Shown here: positions 23,296 through 29,902 of the stretch, one piece after another
Layout of the letters: each line of letters starts with the position of its first letter
How positions within the stretch are numbered: the stretch's first letter is position 1
Source of the DNA: Firm-04 sp964392175
Lineage (GTDB): Bacteria; Bacillota; Clostridia; Oscillospirales; Ruminococcaceae
Length of the DNA: 38,196 nucleotides
Direction of reading: 5' to 3'
NCBI GenBank assembly: GCA_964392175.1
Contig: CAYMOJ010000016.1
Location: 1 to 38,196, forward strand
Program-made: the position numbers and the translations under genes
The notes under the pieces: model-generated
The model's input: only the letters and a program-made list of their open reading frames with translations
Database searches by the model: none
What the model was told of the DNA's origin: nothing

Positions 23296-24246
23296 ATGTT
23301 AAGCTCTCCCATTTGTGAACATATCGGGATTCGCTATCCCGTTTTCCAGGGCGGTATGGCATGGATTTCCGATGCCCGCCTTGCCGCCGCTGTTTCTGAG
23401 GCCGGCGGTCTGGGTATTATTTCCGGTATGCGTGAAAGCGCAGAAGCCCTTCGTGAGCAGATCCGATTGGCGCGTAGCCTGACCGATAAACCCTTTGGCG
23501 TGAACGTTATGCTCATGCATCCTTTGGCAGATGCGGTCGCTGCTGTTGTTGCCGAGGAACAGGTCGCGGTAGTCACTACAGGTGCCGGTAGTCCTGCAAA
23601 GTATATGCCGATGTGGAATGCCGCAGGGATCACTGTGATTCCTGTTGTGGCATCGGTTGCAATGGCAACGCTTGCAGAGCGCGCAGGTGCCGCTGCAGTG
23701 ATTGCTGAGGGTCAGGAATCAGGCGGTCACATCGGAGAGCTGACTACAATGGCACTGGTTCCACAGGTTGTAAGCACAGTTTCTATTCCGGTCATTGCAG
23801 CTGGCGGTATCGCTGACGGCAGAGGAATGGCTGCTGCCTTCATGCTGGGTGCGGTTGGCATCCAGATGGGCACGCGCTTTTTACTTGCTGAGGAATGTAG
23901 TGTACATCCTGCATACAAGGCGGCTGTACGCAAAGCAAGTGATGTTTCAACCGTAACTACCGGCAGACGCTTTGGTGGTAATACCTGTCGCTGTATCAAA
24001 AATCCATTTTCCCGCAGCTTTTTGCAGAAGGAATATGCTCCCGATGCTACCGCAGAATCGATTGCAGATCTGGGCGCCGGTGCGTTGCGTCTTGCCGCAG
24101 TGGAAGGCGATACCAAAAACGGCTGTTTGCTTGCGGGGCAAATTAGCGGTATGCTGAAGGAAGAAGAATCCGCAGCGGAAATTGTACATTCCATTTGCGA
24201 AGAAGCACAGCAGCTTCTGAAAGGAGCAGGACAATGGGTAAGATAG
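23296..24246 (+). CDS. fabK: Enoyl-ACP reductase II (FMN)
   Basis: 316 residues of TIM-barrel flavoprotein. VFQGGMAWISD is at the start, catalytic His145 is in ESGGHIGE, and the phosphate-binding loops are AAGGIADGRG and GTRFLLAEEC. FabK reduces trans-2-enoyl-ACP with NAD(P)H in the last step of each elongation cycle. FabK rather than FabI implies intrinsic insensitivity to triclosan, as known for this family. The RBS is AAAGGAAC. The C-terminus overlaps fabD by 13 nt. Confidence 0.95.
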   Translation: MLSSPICEHIGIRYPVFQGGMAWISDARLAAAVSEAGGLGIISGMRESAEALREQIRLARSLTDKPFGVNVMLMHPLADAVAAVVAEEQVAVVTTGAGSPAKYMPMWNAAGITVIPVVASVAMATLAERAGAAAVIAEGQESGGHIGELTTMALVPQVVSTVSIPVIAAGGIADGRGMAAAFMLGAVGIQMGTRFLLAEECSVHPAYKAAVRKASDVSTVTTGRRFGGNTCRCIKNPFSRSFLQKEYAPDATAESIADLGAGALRLAAVEGDTKNGCLLAGQISGMLKEEESAAEIVHSICEEAQQLLKGAGQWVR

Positions 24247-25157
24247 CATTTGTTTTTTCGGGGCAGGGCGCACAGCACAGTGGCATGGGAAAAGAATTCT
24301 ACGAGCATTTTGATTGCGTGCGTGCATTGTTTGATGCAGCAGAGATTCAGCGCGCAGGAACATTGCAGCAGTGCTTTGATTCCGATGCAGAGACTCTGAA
24401 ACAAACGCAGAATACGCAGCCTTGCCTGTATCTGACGGATATTGCTGCTGCCATGGCACTGCAAGAATCGGGTGTCGTGCCTGATGGTTTGGCAGGCTTT
24501 TCGCTAGGTGAGATCCCTGCGCTGGCATTTGGTGGTGCATATACCCCTGAAGACGGCTTTGCGATTGCTTGTAAGCGCGGTAATGCGATGGCAAAAGCAG
24601 CTGCGGCACAGCCTGCATCCATGGTAGCTGTACTGAAGTTGGAAAAATCCGTAGTAGAGGCACTTTGTGCAAATCATGAGGGTGTGTACGCTGTGAATGA
24701 CAACGCCCCTGGACAGGTCGTGTGTGCAGGTCTGCTGGATGCGCTTCCGGCGTTCCAGGCGGATGTGAAAGCAGCAGGTGGCAGAGCATTGCCTCTTGCC
24801 GTGGGTGGCGGATTCCACTCCCCCATGATGTGCAGTGCAGCTGCGGAATTTGGTGCAGCAATTGCTCATATGCAGATTGTTGCGCCGAAACTTCCTGTGA
24901 TCGGTAATACCTATGCAAAGCCTTATGATGATGCGGTCAAAGCCACCATGCAGGCGCAGATTCACAATCCCGTGCGGTGGGTGGATACGATCCATTTTCT
25001 GTATGCAGAGGGTTATGATACATTTATAGAGTGTGGCGTGGGCAATACGCTGGTGAAGCTGATTGCAAAAATTGTCCCCGAAGCCAAAGCATATGCCGTG
25101 GAGAATATGGCGTCCTTACAGATGACAGTTGCGGCAGTTCAGGAGGCACGAGCATGA
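24234..25157 (+). CDS. fabD: Malonyl-CoA:ACP transacylase
   Basis: 307 residues. FVFSGQGAQHSGMGKEF is at the N-terminus, catalytic Ser90 is in GFSLGE (Phe replaces the usual His of GHSLGE), Arg115 is in KRGNAM, and His195 is in GGGFHSPMM. It moves malonyl groups from CoA to ACP. The start at 24234 has AAAGGAG 7 nt upstream and overlaps the end of fabK; its stop overlaps fabG as ATGA. Phe before the nucleophile Ser is probably a lineage variant, not a defect. Confidence 0.95.
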   Translation: MGKIAFVFSGQGAQHSGMGKEFYEHFDCVRALFDAAEIQRAGTLQQCFDSDAETLKQTQNTQPCLYLTDIAAAMALQESGVVPDGLAGFSLGEIPALAFGGAYTPEDGFAIACKRGNAMAKAAAAQPASMVAVLKLEKSVVEALCANHEGVYAVNDNAPGQVVCAGLLDALPAFQADVKAAGGRALPLAVGGGFHSPMMCSAAAEFGAAIAHMQIVAPKLPVIGNTYAKPYDDAVKATMQAQIHNPVRWVDTIHFLYAEGYDTFIECGVGNTLVKLIAKIVPEAKAYAVENMASLQMTVAAVQEARA

Positions 25158-25891
25158 TACACAATGGAAAAACAGCCATCGTTACAGGTGGATCACGCGG
25201 GATTGGCAGAGCGGTTTGCATTGCCTTGGCGGAAAGGGGTGCCAATATCGCGCTGATTTACGCTGGCAATGCGCAAAAGGCAGAGGAAACTTTGCAGTTG
25301 CTTGCGGCATATCCCGTGCAAGCCAAAGCATATTGCTGCAACGTTGCTGATTTTGATGCGACCAAAGCCACAGTCAGTGAGATTCACAAAACCTTTGGCA
25401 GTATCGATATCTGCGTGAACAATGCCGGCATCACCAAAGATAAACTTATGCTTTCCATGAAGCCCGAAGAATTTGCCACAGTCATTGATATTAATCTGAC
25501 GGGCGCGTTCAATATCTTGAAGCAGGTTTACCCGGTGATGGCTAAGCAGCGCAGTGGTAAGATCATCAACATCAGTTCGGTGGCAGGGCTGATGGGCAAT
25601 GCGGGACAGGTCAATTATGCTGCTTCCAAAGCAGGGTTGATCGGCATGACGAAGAGCATTGCAAAGGAGCTTGCACCTCGTGGCATTTGCTGTAATGCCA
25701 TTGCTCCCGGTTTTATTGCTACAGATATGACCGAGGCGTTTCAGGAACAGCCCGAGGTAATGAACGCCATTCCTCTGAAGCGTATGGGTAAACCTGAAGA
25801 GGTTGCTGCGCTGGTGGCATTTCTGGCATCGCCTATGGCAGATTATATCACAGGGGAAGTCATCCGTATTGACGGTGGCATGGCAATGTAA
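25154..25891 (+). CDS. fabG: 3-oxoacyl-ACP reductase
   Basis: 245 residues of classical short-chain dehydrogenase. The NADPH loop is TGGSRGIG (11-18), NNAG is at 89-92, the catalytic Ser is in INISSVAG, and Tyr155 and Lys159 are in YAASKAG. The C-terminus has the FabG-type end ITGEVIRIDGGMAM. It reduces 3-oxoacyl-ACP. It starts in an ATGA overlap with fabD, with AGGAGG upstream. A longer in-frame start inside fabD (25031) is rejected. Confidence 0.96.
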   Translation: MIHNGKTAIVTGGSRGIGRAVCIALAERGANIALIYAGNAQKAEETLQLLAAYPVQAKAYCCNVADFDATKATVSEIHKTFGSIDICVNNAGITKDKLMLSMKPEEFATVIDINLTGAFNILKQVYPVMAKQRSGKIINISSVAGLMGNAGQVNYAASKAGLIGMTKSIAKELAPRGICCNAIAPGFIATDMTEAFQEQPEVMNAIPLKRMGKPEEVAALVAFLASPMADYITGEVIRIDGGMAM

Positions 25892-25914
25892 TATAGAAAG
25901 GAAATCACATCGAG

Positions 25915-27147
25915 ATGAAACGAGTAGTAGTTACGGGTATTGGTGCTGTGACCCCTATCGGCAATGATGTTCCCACGTTCCGGGCATCTCTTCTAGAGGG
26001 CAAAAACGGCATTGCGCCCATTCAAGCATTTGACGCAACACCGTATCCTTGGCAGCTTGCTGCCGAAGTGAAGGATTTCGATGCGGCAGTCGTTCTGGAT
26101 AAGATCACCGCACGCAAGACCGACCCCTTTGTACAGTTCGCCCTTGCCGCGACGCAAGAAGCGATGAATGATAGCGGCATTGCAGGTACGTTGGATCCTG
26201 AAGAACTCGGTGTGTATTATGGTTCGGGCATTGGCGGCTTCCAGACACTTTGTGCGCAGCATATCGCCTTGCTGGAAAAAGGGCAGCGTAAGGTTGCACC
26301 GCAGTTTATCAGCAAAATGATCTACAATATTGCGGCCGGTAATATTGCAATTCGCTTTCAGGCAAAGGGTGCTAATATGGCGATCTCGACTGCCTGCGCA
26401 ACGGGTACTACCGCGATTGGTGAAGCATACCGCGCCATTGCTATGGGCACACAGACTGCCATCATCTGTGGCGGAGCTGAGGCTGCCATTTCGCCACTTG
26501 CGCTGGTGGGATTCGGCAATGCCATGGCACTGAGCAGTGCAAAAGATCCGGATGCTGCATCTCTGCCTTTTGATGCGCGCAGAGGCGGCTTTGTGATGGG
26601 CGAAGGCGCAGGTACGCTGATTTTGGAGGAGTACGAACACGCTGTTGCGCGCGGTGCAAAGATCTATGCAGAGGTATGCGGTTACGGTGCAACCTGTGAC
26701 GCACACCATGTCACTGCTCCTGACCCGGAAGCAACGCAAGTAGCAAGAGCTGTTACACTTGCCTGCAAAGATACGGCAGATGTAGATCCTTCACAGATCT
26801 ATGTGAATGCGCATGGTACCGGTACTGCCCTGAACGATAAGACCGAAACCATCGCACTGAAAAAGGCGTTTGGCGAGGACGCAAAAAAGCTGCATATCAG
26901 CTCAACCAAATCCATGACCGGCCATATGCTCGGTGCAGCCGGTGCAGTTGAGGCAATTGCTGCGATTCTTGCGCTGCAACATCAGGTGATTCCACCTACC
27001 ATCAATCTGAAAGAAGCAGACCCTGAACTGGATCTGGATTATACACCCAATGTGCCTGTCCATACACCTGTGTCACTGGCAATTTCCACATCGTTGGGAT
27101 TTGGTGGGCATAACGCTTGTGTTGCATTTCAGAAGGTGCAGGCATGA
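25915..27147 (+). CDS. fabF: 3-oxoacyl-ACP synthase II
   Basis: 410 residues. It starts with MKRVVVTGIGAVTPIG. The Cys161-His300-His337 triad lies in AISTACATGT, NAHGTGT and MTGHMLGAAG. FabF performs the elongation condensation and sets chain length and temperature response. RBS GAAAGGAAA is upstream. The stop overlaps the fabZ start as ATGA; in the Streptococcus-type cluster accB would lie here. Confidence 0.96.
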   Translation: MKRVVVTGIGAVTPIGNDVPTFRASLLEGKNGIAPIQAFDATPYPWQLAAEVKDFDAAVVLDKITARKTDPFVQFALAATQEAMNDSGIAGTLDPEELGVYYGSGIGGFQTLCAQHIALLEKGQRKVAPQFISKMIYNIAAGNIAIRFQAKGANMAISTACATGTTAIGEAYRAIAMGTQTAIICGGAEAAISPLALVGFGNAMALSSAKDPDAASLPFDARRGGFVMGEGAGTLILEEYEHAVARGAKIYAEVCGYGATCDAHHVTAPDPEATQVARAVTLACKDTADVDPSQIYVNAHGTGTALNDKTETIALKKAFGEDAKKLHISSTKSMTGHMLGAAGAVEAIAAILALQHQVIPPTINLKEADPELDLDYTPNVPVHTPVSLAISTSLGFGGHNACVAFQKVQA

Positions 27148-27569
27148 ATCGCGAAGAATTGATGAACATTTTGCCACACCGCGATGTGATGCTGTTGTTG
27201 GACGAAGCAGAAGTCATTGATGGTGTGGCACATGGAAAGCTTACTATAACAGGGGATGAGTGGTTTCTGAAAGGGCATTTTCCAAATGAGCCGATCGTTC
27301 CCGGGGTAATACAGTGTGAGATTTTGGCACAATCCACCTGTGTATTGTTGCAAAATGTCATTGCAGATGCGCCCAATGGTGTGCGCACATTGTATACGGG
27401 ATTGAATCATGTAAAATTTCGGAAACCTGTGCGCCCTGGTGATGTGTTTTGTACTGAGTGTGTCATTGAACGGCAGAAAGGGCCATTTTATTTTGCAAGT
27501 GGCAAGGGCTATGTCGGAGATACCCTTTGCATCAGCGCAGAGTTTTCCTTTGCTGTGCAGAAACTATAA
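27144..27569 (+). CDS. fabZ: 3-hydroxyacyl-ACP dehydratase
   Basis: 141 residues of hot-dog fold. The active-site block KGHFPNEPIVPGVIQCE has His45 and Glu59. The N-terminal LPHRDVMLLLD departs from the more usual PHRYPFLLVD. It dehydrates 3-hydroxyacyl-ACP to enoyl-ACP, which FabK then reduces. It starts in an ATGA overlap with fabF. accD follows after 9 nt, where accC is found in the Streptococcus arrangement. Confidence 0.93.
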   Translation: MNREELMNILPHRDVMLLLDEAEVIDGVAHGKLTITGDEWFLKGHFPNEPIVPGVIQCEILAQSTCVLLQNVIADAPNGVRTLYTGLNHVKFRKPVRPGDVFCTECVIERQKGPFYFASGKGYVGDTLCISAEFSFAVQKL

Positions 27570-27578
27570 GGAGTTGCT

Positions 27579-28412
27579 ATGGATAATTTGATCCGCAAGG
27601 TCAAGGAAGCGTTTCATTTTGAACCCCGTGATGAACGGTATACCTGCAAAAAATGTGGCACAGACCATTCCCGTAAAACTTTGATGAAGCGATATATGGT
27701 CTGCCCCGATTGCGATGCATACTATCGTGTTACACCCAAAGATCGTCTTAGCATGGTGTGCGATAGCGGAACATTTAAAGAGATGTTTTCCAATATTGAA
27801 AGTACGAACTTCCTGCATTTTCCCAAATATGATGATAAGCTTCGGCAGGCAAAGGAGCAGACCGGTGAAAAAGAAGCAGTCGTTTGCGGCAGAGCAAGGA
27901 TCGGTGCCGTACCGACTTGTATCTTTGTGATGGATTCGCGCTTTATTATGGCAAGTATGGGCTCTGCAGTAGGGGAGAAGATCACCCGACTGTTTGAGTA
28001 TGCCACGAAGCAAAAATTGCCGGTGATTGGTTTTTGCTGTTCGGGCGGGGCAAGAATGCAGGAGAGCATTCTTTCTCTCATGCAGATGGCGAAGGTCAGC
28101 GGTGCGGTGCAGCGACATGGGCAGGCAGGAAATTTGTACATTTCAGTGCTGACGGATCCTACTACGGGTGGTGTAACGGCAAGCTTTGCTATGCAGGGCG
28201 ATATTATCCTTGCAGAGCCGAAAGCATTGATCGGCTTTGCCGGTAAACGCGTGATCCAGCAGACTGCAAAAACAGCGTTTCCGGAAAACTTCCAGACAGC
28301 GGAATTTATGTTGGAACATGGCTTTGTTGATGCCATTGTGCCTCGTGAAGATTTGAAAGAAACCCTTGCATTGCTTTGTTCGCAGCATCGAAAGGTGGGG
28401 AAATCAGCATGA
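27579..28412 (+). CDS. accD: Acetyl-CoA carboxylase carboxyltransferase, beta subunit
   Basis: 277 residues. The N-terminal zinc ribbon has Cys23, Cys26, Cys42 and Cys45 (CKKCG and CPDCD). It is followed by the crotonase-like carboxyltransferase domain with CCSGGARMQESILSLMQMAK and TTGGVTASFAM. With AccA it transfers CO2 from carboxybiotin to acetyl-CoA to make malonyl-CoA. RBS AAGGAG lies 6 nt before ATG. The stop overlaps accA as ATGA, consistent with 1:1 subunit production. Confidence 0.95.
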   Translation: MDNLIRKVKEAFHFEPRDERYTCKKCGTDHSRKTLMKRYMVCPDCDAYYRVTPKDRLSMVCDSGTFKEMFSNIESTNFLHFPKYDDKLRQAKEQTGEKEAVVCGRARIGAVPTCIFVMDSRFIMASMGSAVGEKITRLFEYATKQKLPVIGFCCSGGARMQESILSLMQMAKVSGAVQRHGQAGNLYISVLTDPTTGGVTASFAMQGDIILAEPKALIGFAGKRVIQQTAKTAFPENFQTAEFMLEHGFVDAIVPREDLKETLALLCSQHRKVGKSA

Positions 28413-29200
28413 GCGAGAGTATCTATCAAGTATTTAAAAATGCCCGCGCAGGCGCAAGACCTACGGCGGCTGCCTATATCGAGGAACTGTTTGATAAACG
28501 CATCGAGCTGCATGGGGATCGCCGTTTTGCCGATGATGCCGCGATTATTGGCGGTATTGGATATCTGGGCGGTATTCCCACGACATTTATCGGAATCGAA
28601 AAAGGTGCGGATCTGCAATCGCGTATGGCACATAACTTCGGCTGCCCTAAACCGGAGGGCTACCGCAAGGCAATGCGCCTGATGCAGCAAGCGGAAAAAT
28701 TCAATCGCCCGGTTGTCTGTTTTGTAGATACTATGGGTGCGTTTTGCGGCGTGGATGCTGAGGAGCGTGGTCAGGGCGAAGCCATTGCGGAAAATCTGGT
28801 GGAGATGATGGGCTTGCAAACTCCCGTGATCACTGTGATCATCGGGGAAGGTGGCAGCGGTGGTGCACTGGGGCTTGCCGTTGCAGATCGGGTATATATG
28901 CTGGAGAATGCCGTGTATTCCGTCATTGCTCCCGAAGGCTGTGCGAACATCCTGTGGAAGGATGCCCAGCGTGTGGAAGAAGCCTGTGAAGCATTGCATA
29001 TCACTGCAAAGGATATGCTGCAATTCCATGTCGCTGAAAAAATCATTACCGAAGATTTTGACCATTTTGATATGATGTGCGAAAATCTGAAGCGTGAGCT
29101 AGTGGAAGATATCTGCCACTTGGCATCAATGACCAAGTATGATCTGCTGGAAAACCGTTATCACAGATACCGTGCCTTCGGTGTTTACAGGGAAGAATAG
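28409..29200 (+). CDS. accA: Acetyl-CoA carboxylase carboxyltransferase, alpha subunit
   Basis: 263 residues, shorter than the ~315 of E. coli AccA because the N-terminal helical region is reduced. The core is complete: RPTAAAYIEELFDKRIELHGDR, GADLQSRMAHNFG, ERGQGEAIAENL and the oxyanion-type GEGGSGGALGLAVADRVYMLE. It partners AccD. It is the last gene of the cluster, overlapping accD by ATGA and followed by a long hairpin at 29207-29254. No accB or accC occurs in the window, so biotin carrier and carboxylase must come from another locus. Confidence 0.95.
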   Translation: MSESIYQVFKNARAGARPTAAAYIEELFDKRIELHGDRRFADDAAIIGGIGYLGGIPTTFIGIEKGADLQSRMAHNFGCPKPEGYRKAMRLMQQAEKFNRPVVCFVDTMGAFCGVDAEERGQGEAIAENLVEMMGLQTPVITVIIGEGGSGGALGLAVADRVYMLENAVYSVIAPEGCANILWKDAQRVEEACEALHITAKDMLQFHVAEKIITEDFDHFDMMCENLKRELVEDICHLASMTKYDLLENRYHRYRAFGVYREE

Positions 29201-29206
29201 TATAAT

Positions 29207-29254
29207 GGCAACACCGCATGAAACCCATTCATATGGGCTTTATGCGGTGTTGCC
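29207..29254 (+). terminator. Terminator hairpin of the fab-acc cluster
   Basis: GGCAACACCGCAT (29207-29219) pairs perfectly with ATGCGGTGTTGCC (29242-29254); an inner CCCAT/ATGGG pair extends it. TTATCATTTTTG follows, a weak U-tract. The arm sequence recurs elsewhere in the window. Confidence 0.75.
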
Positions 29255-29349
29255 TTATCATTTTTGTATACACTTTACCCCACGCATTTTCAATACGGGC
29301 ATATGCATAGGCTAATGCGTTGAAAACAGAGCCGATCGAATCATTTGAG

Positions 29350-29433
29350 TGCCGCCGACCGGACTTGAACCGGTACTCTGAAACCAGAAGCGGATTTTAA
29401 GTCCGCTGCGTCTGCCTATTCCGCCACGGCGGC
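29350..29433 (-). tRNA. tRNA-Leu (TAA anticodon)
   Basis: Class II cloverleaf of 84 nt. Acceptor GCCGCCG/CGGCGGC; anticodon stem GCGGA/TCCGC around loop CTTAAAA (anticodon TAA); long variable arm TTCTGGTTTCAGAGT-type; T-arm ACCGG-TTCAAGT-CCGGT; discriminator A. CCA is not encoded. A perfect promoter precedes it. Confidence 0.97.
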
Positions 29434-29480
29434 ATTGGAAAAACGATCCACTTTCACTAGCGATATGATCAACAACATCC

Positions 29481-29509
29481 ATTATAACATAAATTGAAGG
29501 ATTTGTCAA
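29481..29509 (-). promoter_or_regulatory. Perfect-consensus promoter of tRNA-Leu
   Basis: On the - strand, TTGACA (plus 29504-29509), 17-nt spacer, TATAAT (plus 29481-29486), ~45 nt before the tRNA 5' end. Confidence 0.88.
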
Positions 29510-29523
29510 CTCCCTTAGATTAG

Positions 29524-29573
29524 AAAAAGAGCACCGGGGCAATCGCTTCTCATTCGTAAGTGATTGCCCCGGT
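29524..29573 (-). terminator. Orphan terminator on the minus strand
   Basis: ACCGGGGCAATC (29533-29544) / GATTGCCCCGGT (29562-29573), a 12-bp stem. On the - strand it is followed by GCTCTTTTTCTA. No minus-strand gene was found upstream of it. It may shield the tRNA-Leu promoter from antisense transcription. Confidence 0.7.
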
Positions 29574-29589
29574 ATGTGGCAGATACCTC

Positions 29590-29618
29590 TTGCAATTTTT
29601 CTCATTCCGTGCTATACT
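29590..29618 (+). promoter_or_regulatory. Promoter ahead of second GH9 gene
   Basis: TTGCAA (29590-29595), 17-nt spacer, TATACT (29613-29618). The ATG of the GH9 gene is ~285 nt downstream, with a possible degenerate small gene between. Confidence 0.72.
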
Positions 29619-29679
29619 GTTTATAAATCTGGATATGATGGCGGTCAACTTCATCCTAAAATTTAACGCAAATTAATAA

Positions 29680-29899
29680 CTAAGAAAAACTTCTGCATCC
29701 ATCGTCATTGTTGCTATTATAAGTGCTTTTATATGTATTTCTAGGATCTTGGTGCTATGATCCTGAATTATATAATGATTGGTGGTTTAGCCCGGCATTT
29801 ACTGATAGCGAAGCAGCATCTTGGGGAAATTTACAGGGTATTGTAAATCATCATATGTTCCAGAAATCTCGAGAAAGTGTTGAAGTTGGGAGAGAATGA
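29680..29899 (+). pseudogene. Possible decayed secreted-peptide gene
   Basis: One frame reads as a signal-peptide-like hydrophobic stretch (KTSASIVIVAIISAFICIS, ~29694-29747). Another frame, open from GTG 29723 to TGA 29899, reads as a soluble aromatic-rich segment (SWCYDPELYNDWW, then FSPAFTDSEAASWGN and HHMFQKSRESVEV). A single frameshift near 29735-29750 would join them into a ~75-residue exported peptide; the expected ATG position reads ATAACTAAGAAA. No homolog was recognised. It may instead be ordinary leader sequence. Confidence 0.3.
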
Positions 29900-29902
29900 A
29901 TC

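Noticed and set aside
27722..29065. 447-codon minus-strand frame across accD/accA
   Set aside because: It is a shadow of two well-identified genes, and its translation has no recognisable domain.
29312..29605. 97-codon minus-strand frame over tRNA-Leu
   Set aside because: Its core is the translation of the tRNA-Leu sequence, a common false gene call.
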